Source: CAMPKL01 sp963817465 (GTDB taxonomy: Bacteria; Acidobacteriota; Terriglobia; Bryobacterales; UBA6623). Taken from it: a stretch of 64,000 nucleotides of DNA. The stretch covers positions 128,085 to 192,084 of the forward strand of contig CAWFOP010000006.1 of NCBI GenBank assembly GCA_963817465.1, written 5' to 3'. Below, in pieces: positions 54,042 through 63,499 of the stretch (its first letter is position 1; every line of letters starts with the position of its first letter). Made by a program: the position numbers and the translations under genes. The notes under the pieces were generated by a model. The model saw only the letters and a list, made by a program, of their open reading frames with translations, did no database searches and was not told the origin of the DNA.

Positions 54042-56971
54042 TCATTTTGTTGCGATGACGGGGGTGGAGGTTCCCAGGGAGTTGGCCAGGGTGACGGATA
54101 CCGCTTGCAGGGCGCTGGGATCGCCGCTGACGGTAAAGGGGGCCTGGAGACGGAACGCGCTGCCATTGGAGAGTCCCTCAGCGCTTGCGTACCACTGGTT
54201 CAACAAGTCGGCGAGGTCGAACGTGAAGGCGGTCGTTCCGTCGAGTTGGGCTCCGGAAGCGGCGGTGAATGAGAATGTGCCGCGGCTGATTTCCCGCAAC
54301 GTGGAGTAAGCGACAAGTTCGACCGTAAATCCGGAGTTGGTGAGGTTCGTGATTTTGACGCTGTTCGCCACGATCACGGGCGGGATGGGGGCGATCGCGA
54401 CCGACCGTGTCGGCGGATTTTCCGGCAGCACATCGATCGTTTCCCCCGTCAAGCGAGTGACGCTGACGCTGAGCGCACCGGCCACCGTTCCCTGTTGGAT
54501 GACGCCATTCTGAGCAAGAGCTATTGTGGTCGCTCCGGCCGGTATTGTGAACGGCAAAACAGTTCCCCCCGCCGCAAACTGTGTCGTCGGATCGCGGTAG
54601 TCCGCCGGAAGCCCCGAAGGCAACGGCTCGAAGCCGAGCGCAAGCGTTCCGTCGATCGCGACCGCCGACGGCGCAGCCAGCTCGATGCCGACGTTCAACG
54701 GCTCCGTCGGAGCAGCCGTAGGCTGGAGTCCCGTCAGAACGATCTCCGGGATCGAGACGATTCGGAATCCTATAGCGTTGGAGGACGAGCCTCGAGAGTC
54801 CAACACAGTGATCGAAGCCGTTCCGGCGCCGGCGATCAGACCGGATTCCACCGGTGCGGACAACTGTTTGGAACTTCCATAGGTTGTTGCTAGCGCGGCG
54901 CCGTTCCACTGAACGACGGAGGAAGGCTCGAAGCCTGTCCCGTTGACGGTCAGCGAAAAGCCCCTTCGCCCCGCCGCGACGCCGACAGGGCTTAACGATG
55001 TGACCGTAGGGGCCATCTCGGCTGTGATCTCGAACGCGACCGACGGCGATGACGTTCCTTCGCTCGAGACGCTGACGCTTGCCGTCCCCCGGTTCGCGAT
55101 CAGGCTTGCCGCGACGGTCGCCGTGAGCTCCTCGGCGCTGACGAAAACCGTCGGCAGAGCCGCGCCGTTCCAGTTCAACGTCGCGCCCGAGGCGAAGCCG
55201 GCGCCGCGGACGGCCAACGAAAACGCCGGACCGCCGGCGGCGGTCGAGGACGGATTCAACGACGTGATGACGAGACCGGGCACGACGCTAAACGTCACAG
55301 CAGCCGAAGTGACGTCGCCGCTCGTAACGGCGATCGCCGCCGTCCCTTGATTCGCGATCAAGCCGGCCGCGACCATCGCGGTGAGCTGATTGGCGCTGAC
55401 GAATGTCGTGGGCAGAGCCGTCTCGTTCCAGCGCACTGTCGCGCCGGACGCGAAGCCCGTGCCGTCGACCGTCAAAGAAAACGCCGGTCCGCCGGCGACG
55501 GCCGACGCCGGATTCAATGACGAAATAACCGGACCCGCCACAACATTGAACGTCACCGGCGCCGCGGTGACGCCGTCGCTGGTCACCGTGACGTTCGCCG
55601 AAACGGGAGAAGCGATCAGCTCGGCCCCCACTGTTGCGCTGAGTCGATTGGCGCTCACGAACGTCGTCTGCAAAGCGGTCTCGTTCCAGCTCACCGTCGC
55701 GCCGGACGCGAAGCTTGTGCCGTTGATCGTCAACGAAAACGCCGGACCGCCCGCAGTGGCCGACGGCGGATCGAGCGACGTCACAGCCGGACCCGCCACG
55801 ACGTTAAACGTAGCCGACGGCGACGTGCCGCCGCCGCTCGAGACCGTCACCGAGACGACGCCCCGGTTCGCGATCAGGTTGGCCGCAACAGTCGCGATGA
55901 GCCGGTTGGCGCTCACGAAGGTAGTAGGCAGCGCAGCGTCATTCCAGTTCACCGCAGCGCCGGCAGCGAAGCCGCTGCCGAAAACCGTCAGTTGAAATGC
56001 CGGACCGCCGGCCGTCGTTCGCGGCGGGCTCAAGGACGTAATGTCCGGGCCCGGCACAACCGTAAATGTCGCCAGCGTCGAGGTCGCTCCGCCGCTGCTG
56101 ACCGTAATCAACGCCGTGCCCTGGTTCGCAATCAACTCGGCCGCAACCGTCGCCGTGAGCTCATCGGAGCTGACGTAAGTTGTGGGCAATGCCGCCCCGT
56201 CCCAGTTCACCTCGGCGTCGGAAGCGAAGCCGGTGCCTCGTACCGTCAACGTGAACGCCGGTCCGCCGGCCGCCGCCGAGGCCGGGCTCAACGACGTGAT
56301 GGCCGGTCGATTCACGATATTGAACGTCGCCGCTGCCGAAGTCGCTCCCCCGCTGGTCACCGTGACGCTCGCCGAGCCGGGAGAAGCGATCCGGTTGGCT
56401 CCCACGGTCGCGGTCAGTCGATTGGCGTTCACCAACGTCGTCGGCAACGCCGCCCCGTTCCAGTTCACCGCCGCTCCCGACTCGAAACCCGCGCCGTTGA
56501 CCGTCAACGTAAACCCCGGCCCGCCCGACGCCGTCGACGCCGGACTCAACGACGTGATCGAGACCGGCGACGTGATCGTGATCGTCACATCGTTGATCGC
56601 CGATGCCCCGCTGGCGTCCATCACTCGAATCGTCAACGGATAGACCCCCGCCGCCGTCGGCGTCCCAGTGAGAACAGCCTCCTGATATCCGATAAACGCT
56701 GTGCTCGTGGGCGCAGTCAAAGTAACTCCTGCAGGCAGTTGGCCGCCGGAGAGAGTCCATGTGAGCGGAAGATGGCCACCCCGTGACCCGAGAAGTGTGT
56801 TCAAAGGCGCGCCTGCTGCGTTAGCAAGCGTGGAAGGGGCTGAGATCTGAATCGGCCCCACTGCCAATCCAAACCCGTTTGTAGCGGCCAGTCCATTAGA
56901 ATCAGTCAACGTAACTTGAGGTATTTCCGTGGTTTCAAAGAGCGGTATTCCAGCCAATACGCCAGAGGAAC
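54042..56971 (-). pseudogene. IPT/TIG repeat surface protein, 3' part of gene split by IS630
   Basis: C-terminal three quarters of a secreted protein. It begins at SSSGVLAGIPLFETTEIPQV (end of an Ig-like domain), continues with another Ig-like domain (LPLTWTLSGGQLPAGVTLTA, LTGTPTAAGVYPLTIRV), then seven IPT/TIG-type beta domains (core AGGPAFxLTVxGxGFASGA, VxWNxxALPTTFVSANxLTA). A distinct C-terminal beta domain ends NSLGTSTPVIATK. As read it opens inside the IS630 DDE gene, giving a chimera that is an artefact of the insertion. With the 5' part joined at the TA duplication, exactly 1,304 codons result, in frame. Probably an adhesin or cell-surface binding protein. Confidence 0.85.
54900..56560 (-). 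repeat. Tandem IPT/TIG repeats, 258-base period
   Basis: A marker (AACGCCGG or close variant) recurs at 55222, 55480, 55738, 55996, 56254 and 56512, an exact 258-base (86-residue) spacing; the last unit at 54958 is 264 bases away. Units are similar in DNA, implying recent duplication or gene conversion. Confidence 0.88.
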
Positions 56972-56973
56972 TA

Positions 56974-58067
56974 CTGAGTCTCGCATAATATCCCGTCAAT
57001 CCAGACACAAGGAAGACTGCTTCCAAAAGGCGGCGATCAAGCGCGACTTCGAGCGCATGCGGCGGAGCGCTTGGCGCGCTCTGGCGTCCAAGTCCCAATA
57101 GTCCTTGGGGCAGACGTTCGGCAGCTGGTGCTGCTTCCAGTACGCCCAGATGTATTCGACTGGATTGAGCTCGGGCGCATAGGGCGGTAGGTAGACCGTC
57201 TCGATGTGACTGTCCGAGTGACCGATGAACTCCTGCACCAAGCCGCTGCGGTGCGCCGGCAGGCGGTCCCAGACGACGAAGCAGCGGCCCGTCGATGTGG
57301 CGCACCAGGGCTTTGAGGAAATCGATCACCTCGGCCGCCTTGATCGACTTTTCGTAGAGCCGGAAATAGAAGTTGCGAAACGTGAGGCCGGCGGCGGCCG
57401 AAAGCCGCGTCCAATTGAAGTTGAATTCGAGCACGGGCGTCTGGCCGCGCGGGGCCCAAGTGCGGCAGCGATGGGGCTTCAGGCTCAGTCCGCTCTCGTC
57501 GATGAAGACGATCGTACGGCCTTCTTTGTGGGCTTTTTTTTAACGGCGGGCCAGGTCTTGCGCTTCCATTCGCGAATGGCGGCCTCGTTGCGCTCGCGGG
57601 CCTTGCCGACCGGCCGCTGGGGGCTCCAATTGAGCGCCCGCAACAGCTTCCAGACGTGGCCTTCGTGGTAGCGCACGCCGAAGCGCTTCAGGATCAACGC
57701 GGCGACGCGCGGGCAGGTCCACAGCGGCGTGGGGAAGCCGTGCGCTTCGGGGCCTTTGAGTAGCAGGCGTTCGAGCTCGTCGAGTTGCTCGCGGCTCAGC
57801 AGCGGCTTGCGCCCGGCGCGACCGGCTTGGCGCAGCGCTTCGGGGCCTTGCTCGCGGTACTGGCGGACCCACTCGCTTACGGTTTGACGGGCGACCTTGA
57901 GCCGCCGCGCCGTCTCGGACTGATTCAAGCCTTGCTCGACCAGCCGGATCGCTTCGAAGCGGCGCTTCTCCAGCGCATCAAAGTCTCGTCGAACGCCTTT
58001 GGGGTTTCCCATGTCATAAGGACGTACGACGGTTACTAAAGGTATCGGAATATTATGCGGGATTCAG
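56974..58067 (-). mobile_element. IS630-family insertion with TA target duplication
   Basis: A 1,094-base element flanked by TA at 56972-56973 and 58068-58069. The terminal inverted repeats are CTGAGTCTCGCATAATATCC (left) and CTGAATCCCGCATAATATTC (right, reverse complement). Removing the element with one TA restores GLSLSSSGVLAGIP in the host gene. TA duplication is the signature of IS630/Tc1. Confidence 0.93.
56996..58012 (-). pseudogene. IS630-family transposase in three frames
   Basis: The first segment (57485-58012) is the helix-turn-helix part: RRFEAIRLVEQGLNQSETAR, RLKVARQTVSEWVRQYREQG, RFGVRYHEGHVWKLLRALNW. At an A8 run (T8 on plus, 57534-57541) the frame moves to GRTIVFIDESGLSLKPHRCR with the first catalytic Asp. 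A second shift near 57290 leads to GRCFVVWDRLPAHRSGLVQE and PPYAPELNPVEYIWAYWKQH with the other two catalytic acids. The first shift may be programmed, as A-rich slippery sites are known in this family; the second is probably a mutation or error. Confidence 0.85.
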
Positions 58068-59049
58068 TAAGAGACAACCCGGGCGGGTAGAACTCGGGTC
58101 GAGATGTTGACCAAGTATACGGCGGCTTACCACCAGAACCTGAAAAAGTGAACGAATAGGAAACTCCCCTCCGAGCATCCGGCAACCATAGGTATCCGGG
58201 AAGCCCAGCAGTCGGTGTCGTCCCTGAAGTGTCGATTATAGGGACGGGCACCACAGATATGCCAACTCCTGAGCTCGAACACAAGGGTGCAGGGTTGATG
58301 GACGTTATTTGGTCAACGCAATTCGCGACGATCAAGGTGTATCTTCCGCCTGGGTTTGTAATAAACGTGGCAGGGAAAACGGCGCTAATGCGGCTTGAGC
58401 TCACGTAAGCGGTGGAGAATGGCATTGTAATTGACCCGTCACCGATCCATTCTACGAATACGGATGAGCCGAGCACGAAGTGACTGCCATCGATCGTGAT
58501 CGTATTGTCAATCCCTTCGTAAATCGGCTGAGGCGTCGCCGACGTGATGCTAGGAAGGTTTATCTGAACACCGATGTATGGCGGAAGAGGAAAAGCGTCG
58601 ACCGAAAGGATTCCGACATCATGAGCATAGGCTCCGACCAATGAACCGGGGACGGTGGCTTGTAGCTGACCTGAATTTATAAAGGAAGTCGCTAGAGGCA
58701 CTCCGCCTCCGTAAACTGTGGTTCCACCACTCGTTGCGTCCCGCCAATAGACGATTGACAAATTAGAAAACCCGGATCCGGAGACAATTATCGTAAAGTC
58801 CGAACTCCCCGCGCTGACGCTAGTCGGACTAACCGAGGATATCGATTGGGCCGGGGCGCTCGTAATGAGCACCGCGGAGAATAGAATCACGCCCGTTAGG
58901 CGTACGGCATGACTTATCCTCTGGCTCAAGAAGGTGTGGCGGCAACAAAGAGAATCGACCGAGCAAGAAATTGCCATCTGCCAAACCCCAACAGTTAACT
59001 GCGGCGCGGCGGAATCAAACTTCGCAACGTTGTCATTGTTCAGTAACAA
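58068..59049 (-). pseudogene. IPT/TIG repeat surface protein, 5' part of gene split by IS630
   Basis: N-terminal part of the repeat protein. The signal segment is RLTGVILFSAVLITSAPAQS; the start is ATG at 59049 or the later ATG at 58977 (MAISCSVDSL). One IPT/TIG unit follows (ISSVSPTSVSAGSSDFTIIV, SGSGFSNLSIVYWRD), a second beta domain (SITSATPQPIYEGIDNTITI, DGSHFVLGSSVFVEWIG), then the start of an Ig-like domain (YSFTFSGSGGKPPYTWSTSR, PPGLSL) interrupted by the insertion at TA 58068-58069. Codon use is less GC-biased than the C-terminal repeats. Confidence 0.8.
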
Positions 59050-59417
59050 TACGCGGTCGCTCCGAATAGGCTATCGCTGGACGACGTTGCTGCTATTTAG
59101 CGAATCGAAACCAAGACGCGAGCGCGTCTGCTTGAGTCGTGACTAACGCCCGCTCGTCGCGCGACAGCCGATGCTGACGTGTCCGGAGAGCCGCAGGAAC
59201 ACTCGCAGCCAAATGCACCTCCTACCGCAGCGTGAACTTAGCACATCGAACGTTGATACGCTACATCAAATTGCGTGCTCTCGCGGCTTGAAGTGACGGC
59301 CAGCCCAACAGAGGGGCACGAATGGCCGACACGGTTGAGCAGGAATAACGAAGGGTTCGGGCTCCGGAAGCCGTGAAATAATCTGACAAAGTACTTTACA
59401 GTGTAGTAAAATAGGAG
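59050..59417. other. No recognisable gene
   Basis: About 370 bases upstream of the repeat protein and of the IS1182-type transposase. It should contain the promoter of the repeat gene. The right end has TTTACAGTGTAGTAAA (near 59394-59409), a partial palindrome probably belonging to the IS1182 end. Confidence 0.4.
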
Positions 59418-60896
59418 GTGTCAGACGCACCTTCCGCCCCCGCTCCCCGCTACATCCCCGTTGACCGCAACCAACTCCGCCTCGAACCTCTCGATGTCGA
59501 CCGCCTGATCGACGACAATCACCCCGCGCGCAAGATCTGGCGCGTCGTCGAACAGCTCGATCTGTCCCGTTTTGAAACGCAGGTGCGCGCCGTCGAGGGC
59601 GTCGCCGGACGGCCGTCGCACTCCCCGCAACTGCTCGTCGCCGTCTGGATCTACGCCTTCTCCCGCGGCCTGCATTCGGCCCGCGAGCTCGAACGCCAGA
59701 TGCAGCATGAGCCCGGGTTGCGCTGGCTCACCGGCCTCAACGTCATCAACCATCACTCGCTGTCGGACTTCCGCGTCGGCTACGGCGAGGCGTTGCGCGA
59801 GCTGTTCGAGCAGGTGCTGGCGATGTTGACGATGAAGGGGCTGATCACGCTCGAACGCGTCGCTGTCGACGGCACGAAGATCCGCGCTGACGCCGGTAAG
59901 AAGAGTTTTGGCAAACGCGCCAAGATCGAAACGCACTTGAAAATAGCCCGCGAGCATCTCGACGAACTCGAGCGGGCCGAGCGCGACGAGCACACGACGC
60001 AGCGTCAACAGGCCGCCCGACGGCGCGCGGCGCGCGAGCGCGAGCAGCGGCTCGAAGAAGCGCTCGAGGAGATCGAGCGTCTGCGCGCGGCCAAGAAAGA
60101 CGACAAGAAGAAGGACCCGCAAGCCTCGTCTTCAGACCCGTCGGCGGCCTTCATGTGGATGCACGACGGCGGCGTTGCGCCGGGGTATAACGTGCAGATT
60201 ACGGCCGATTCCACGCACGGATTGATAGCCGATATCGAGGTCGTCAACGACCCGCAAGACGGCCAACAGATCGCACCGGCGATGGACCGCTTGAAAGAAC
60301 GTCAGGGCCATTATCCGCAGCAAACCTTGGCCGATGGGGCTTATACCAACCTGGCGTCGGTGATGGAAATGCACGAGCGTTCGATCGATTATTACTCGAC
60401 ATGGACGGGCCGCAACGAGGGCGTGACAGGGCGCGCGAAGCAGCAGCATGAGGATTATCGGCGCGAATGTTTCGAGTTTGACGAGACGGCGAATGAACTG
60501 ATCTGCCCGGAGGGCAAACGCCTGCCTTACCGTCAAACGCGGCGCGAAACGGGCAAGCAGTCGTACGTCTACCAAGCTTCGTCCGAGGATTGCGGGCCAT
60601 GTCCGGCGCGGGCGCTGTGCTGTCCGAAGCTGAACTTGGCAAACGGCGGGCGCTCGGTGTCGTTCACGAGTTACGCTCCGGCGATCGAAGCATTTGATGC
60701 GAAGATGGCGCAGCCGGAAGCGCTGGCAATTTACAAGAAAAGGGCGCCGCTGGCGGAGTTTCCCAACGCCTGGATTAAGACGAAATTGAAGCTGAGGAGG
60801 TTCGCGACGAGGGGGCTCGAGCGGGTGCAATCGGAGGCGATTTGGGCGGCGCTGACGTTCAACTTGCAGCGGATGTTTAGGCTTGCACCGGCGTAG
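59418..60896 (+). CDS. IS1182-family transposase
   Basis: An intact 492-residue DDE transposase. Features are LDVDRLIDDNHPARKIWRVV, SHSPQLLVAVWIYAFSRGLH, HHSLSDFRVGYGEALRELFE, VAVDGTKIRADAGKKSFGKR (first Asp), a basic coiled coil (LEEALEEIERLRAAKKDDKK), YNVQITADSTHGLIADIEVV, and a cysteine-rich segment CGPCPARALCCPK. The start is GTG at 59418; it directly overlaps the AGGAGGTG ribosome site and is the only start after the TAG at 59412. It interrupts the VirB9-like gene on its right. Confidence 0.88.
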   Translation: MSDAPSAPAPRYIPVDRNQLRLEPLDVDRLIDDNHPARKIWRVVEQLDLSRFETQVRAVEGVAGRPSHSPQLLVAVWIYAFSRGLHSARELERQMQHEPGLRWLTGLNVINHHSLSDFRVGYGEALRELFEQVLAMLTMKGLITLERVAVDGTKIRADAGKKSFGKRAKIETHLKIAREHLDELERAERDEHTTQRQQAARRRAAREREQRLEEALEEIERLRAAKKDDKKKDPQASSSDPSAAFMWMHDGGVAPGYNVQITADSTHGLIADIEVVNDPQDGQQIAPAMDRLKERQGHYPQQTLADGAYTNLASVMEMHERSIDYYSTWTGRNEGVTGRAKQQHEDYRRECFEFDETANELICPEGKRLPYRQTRRETGKQSYVYQASSEDCGPCPARALCCPKLNLANGGRSVSFTSYAPAIEAFDAKMAQPEALAIYKKRAPLAEFPNAWIKTKLKLRRFATRGLERVQSEAIWAALTFNLQRMFRLAPA

Positions 60897-61335
60897 GAAA
60901 GCGGAAGAAAGAGGCCGGAAAGCGGCGGGGAACCGCATTCGCGGAATGACCTTTAGCCGCCCCGGCGAGCCTGCCGCAGCCGATCGCTGGGCGAGTTCGG
61001 AGGCGCCAAGGCCGCCTGCGCCTCTCGTCGCCGGAAAGCTTCACAGCTTCCGGTGCCGTAACTCGGCCGAGTCTTCGCCCGCACGCGCGCAGCAGGAGCT
61101 TGAATGCTTTGTCGCCGCAGGTGAAATCGAGAATGCGCTCGTCCTCGGGCAGGATGATCAGCGTGGTGTAGCGGATCTTAGCGTTGACGGGTACGACGTC
61201 GCGCTCGGCGTACTTGACACGGGAGTGCGGGGTCGCCAATGCGGCCGGGGGCTCGGCGGGCTCCTGGCCGGAAAGCGCGACCAAGGAACCACAGAGAAAG
61301 AGGCAGAGTGCGAAGCGGGGCAGCGGTCGATTCAT
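60877..61335 (-). pseudogene. VirB9/TrbG-like conjugation protein, N-terminal fragment
   Basis: Signal segment (FALCLFLCGSLVALSGQ) followed by the N-terminal VirB9/CagX region: HSRVKYAERDVVPVNAKIRY, TTLIILPEDERILDFTCGDK. Family similarity ends around 61095, after which residues are unrelated and run into the IS1182 end, so the rest of the gene is lost. Its ATG overlaps the stop of the VirB4 remnant (ATGA), the normal gene order of a type IV secretion cluster. Confidence 0.78.
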
Positions 61336-61812
61336 GGGGTGCTCCTGGTGGCGTGTTGCTGGGCCAGCCGCCGGAGACCTTCCTCAAAGCCGAACTGTTG
61401 GAGGGCCTCGCGGCGGCGTTGGTTGTCGAAGGGATCGTTGGTGTAGAGCCAGTAGCCGACCGGGTCGACGTCGAGGTTGAGGACCTTGGCGGCGTCCGGG
61501 CGCTTGACGAGGATCTGGCGCTTGGGCGGCAGCGCCTCGATGAGCCGGGTCTCGGTCTCGTTGAGATGGAACAGCTCGCGATAGAGCTCGCGGTCCATTC
61601 CTGGGTTGGACAGGAATATCTTGGTCGGGCAGCTCTCGGCGACGACGTGCATCATGTCGCCGCGGGCGATGTCGTCGCTCGACTGCGTGACGAGGACCAT
61701 GGCGGCGTTGCGCTTGCGCCAGGTCTTGAGCGCCTCGGTGATGTATAGCTTGATGGCCGGATCGCGGAGGAAGCGCCAAGCCTCGTCCATGACGAAGAGC
61801 TTGGGGAATAAT
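61332..61812 (-). pseudogene. VirB4/TrbE-like conjugation ATPase, C-terminal fragment
   Basis: About 160 residues from the ATPase core to the C-terminus: LFVMDEAWRFLRDP (Walker B), KTWRKRNAAMVLVTQSSDDI, VVAESCPTKIFLSNPGMDRE, LYRELFHLNETETRLIEALP and KRPDAAKVLNLDVDPVGYWL. The Walker A half is missing: immediately upstream the inverted-repeat element at 61813-61980 begins. The matching segment at 13357-13563 is a second, smaller fragment of this family. Confidence 0.85.
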
Positions 61813-61980
61813 GGGACAGGCTCAATATTGGGCAAGGCCAGCGCACGCTTAAGCGACTGGGGCACAGGCCTTCCGGTACGATTTGGCTTGTTTGGGATGA
61901 TCGGGAACGGGGCGGCGCTCAGCAGCAAATGTCTCGTTGGCGGGCATTTCAGCGTCGTTCCACGATATTGAGTCTGTCCC
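61813..61980. mobile_element. MITE-like 168-base element with terminal inverted repeats
   Basis: Left end GGGACAGGCTCAATATT and right end (reverse complement) GGGACAGACTCAATATC match at 15 of 17 positions. The inside is shared with 6611-6741. No gene is inside. It truncates the VirB4 gene. It resembles non-autonomous or REP-type elements; no transposase source is visible in this window. Confidence 0.7.
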
Positions 61981-62060
61981 GGTTTCCCTCGGTTTCCCTT
62001 TGAGTCTGTCCCGGTTTCCCGGTTTCCGCCCCGGTTTCCGCCCGGTTTCCGCCGTCCGGA
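61981..62060. repeat. GGTTTCC short tandem repeats
   Basis: GGTTTCC occurs seven times within 80 bases, with a second GAGTCTGTCCC unit identical to the MITE right end at about 62001-62011. Spacing is irregular (7-20 bases). Confidence 0.75.
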
Positions 62061-62195
62061 ATTCCCCTTCTCGGGCAAGGGGGGGCGGCCGCTCGAGGCG
62101 CGGCGGCGATTGTTGAGGCGAGCGTATCGCCGCCGCCGTCGAAGCCAAACGCCGAACTTAAAAGCGGTTTAGTTCAACGCGCCGGGTCTAAACCC
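62061..62195. other. No recognisable gene
   Basis: About 135 bases without coding signal between the GGTTTCC repeats and the IS200-like hairpin. Confidence 0.35.
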
Positions 62196-62304
62196 ACCGC
62201 CTTTCAGGCGGTCTGCTTCGAGCGGTCTTCTACCAATGCCGCGATGGCGGAGTACAGGACGAGCGGACACGCGATCTGTGACATCAAGCACCACATGGTG
62301 TGCC
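62196..62304 (+). pseudogene. IS200-type transposase remnant with end hairpin
   Basis: A perfect hairpin ACCGCCT-TTC-AGGCGGT (62196-62212) is followed at 62244 by MAEYRTSGHAICDIKHHMVC, matching the N-terminus of IS200/IS605 TnpA (usual HAVYDIKYHVVW). Then the similarity stops. IS200-type elements have subterminal hairpins of this kind. It is a short relic with no catalytic HUH or Tyr left. Confidence 0.65.
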
Positions 62305-62380
62305 CAGGCATACACGGGAACGGTTGCGTCCGGATCGAGGAAATTTCGGGGTTCAGATCCCAGCCGCTCGAGAGCGCCCG

Positions 62381-63499
62381 TCAGGCGGCTTCAGCTTCGG
62401 CGATCCACTGCTCGAGCGCTTCTTCCGATGATTCGAGCAGCACAGCCAACACCTCTTGCTCGATCTTTCGCAGGCCTCGGATACGGTGTTTTCCCTTGCG
62501 TCTCGAGGCTTTATCCATCAGGTCGTTGAGTGTTCCGGATTCGTAGGACTTGATGACGGCGGGGTGGACGTAATACTTTCGGCAGGTCGCCGGCGTGTTG
62601 TTAAGAGCGGCGGCGGCGGCCTTGATCGCGTCTACGATGTTGCGTTTCATTTGCGTCTTTGTGTCGGCGGGGCCGAGTGCGCGGAGGCTTTTCGCCCCGA
62701 CGGACGTGCCGCCCCAGGTTCGAAAGTCTTTCGCGGTGAATTGGCCCCCGGAGATTTCGTTTAAATATTCATTCACGTCGCCCGAATCGACCGAGCCGCG
62801 GTCGCCGTTATGGCTGTACTGCAGCAATCGCTTGCCGGGCAGCTCGCGGCAACGTTTGAGCGCTCGAGCCAGGCGGCGATCTTCAACCGAGATGTCCACC
62901 TCTTTGCCGCTCTTGCCCATGAAGTGCAAATGCAGAGTTTTGCCCTTGATGGTCAAGTGCTTGCGCATCATGGTGGTGAGGCCGTAGGAGTTGTTTTGCT
63001 TGCGATAGAGTTCGTTGCCGACCCGCAAGTACGATGCGTCGATCAATCGTACGACGGCTGCGAGAACCTTTTCGCGCGGCAGTCCTTTTCGAGCCAGGTC
63101 GCGTCGCACGCGGCGCCGAATACGGGGTAGCGCCGCGGCGAACTCCGGCATACGGTGGAATTTCGCCGCGTCGCGAACGGCTCGATAGAGCGGGTGGTAG
63201 AGATATTGCCGGCGGCCGCGCTCGTCGTTTCCGGCGGCTTGCAGGTGGCCTTTTGGAGACGGGCATATCCAGACGCTTTCCCAGGCCGGTGGGATCACGA
63301 GCGATTGGATTCTCTCGCGTTCGGCCTGGTCGGTGATGAGCTCTCCTTTCGGGGAATAGTAGGAAAAGCCCGAGCCTCGCCGTCTCCTCGTGACGCCGGC
63401 GCCTCGTCCGCTTACGTGACGGAGTCCAACGGCCCGGGCGGCTTCATGCGGGTCGGTCGGCAGTTCGTCGACTTCGGACTTCACCGTCGGGGAGACCAC
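62381..63499 (-). CDS. DNA topoisomerase IB (poxvirus type)
   Basis: An intact 372-residue type IB topoisomerase that relaxes supercoils via a 3'-phosphotyrosine. The N-terminal part has SYYSPKGELITDQAERERIQ and LVIPPAWESVWICPSPKGHL, AAGNDERGRRQYLYHP. The catalytic domain shows RVGNELYRKQNNSYGLTTMM (catalytic Arg region), KTLHLHFMGKSGKEV and FTAKDFRTWGGTSVG, and CRKYYVHPAVI with the active Tyr at about residue 310. Start is GTG at 63499. Length is normal for bacterial members. It lies in accessory DNA but its composition matches the chromosome. Confidence 0.93.
   Translation of the reverse strand: MVSPTVKSEVDELPTDPHEAARAVGLRHVSGRGAGVTRRRRGSGFSYYSPKGELITDQAERERIQSLVIPPAWESVWICPSPKGHLQAAGNDERGRRQYLYHPLYRAVRDAAKFHRMPEFAAALPRIRRRVRRDLARKGLPREKVLAAVVRLIDASYLRVGNELYRKQNNSYGLTTMMRKHLTIKGKTLHLHFMGKSGKEVDISVEDRRLARALKRCRELPGKRLLQYSHNGDRGSVDSGDVNEYLNEISGGQFTAKDFRTWGGTSVGAKSLRALGPADTKTQMKRNIVDAIKAAAAALNNTPATCRKYYVHPAVIKSYESGTLNDLMDKASRRKGKHRIRGLRKIEQEVLAVLLESSEEALEQWIAEAEAA

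Noticed and set aside
54900..56560. CRISPR array
   Set aside because: The regular repeats have a 258-base period and encode protein domains. No short direct repeats with unique spacers were seen anywhere in the window.
56972..57434. N-terminal extension of the repeat protein up to 57434
   Set aside because: This is IS630 transposase sequence (first catalytic Asp region) read through into the repeat gene; the target-site analysis shows it is an insertion artefact.
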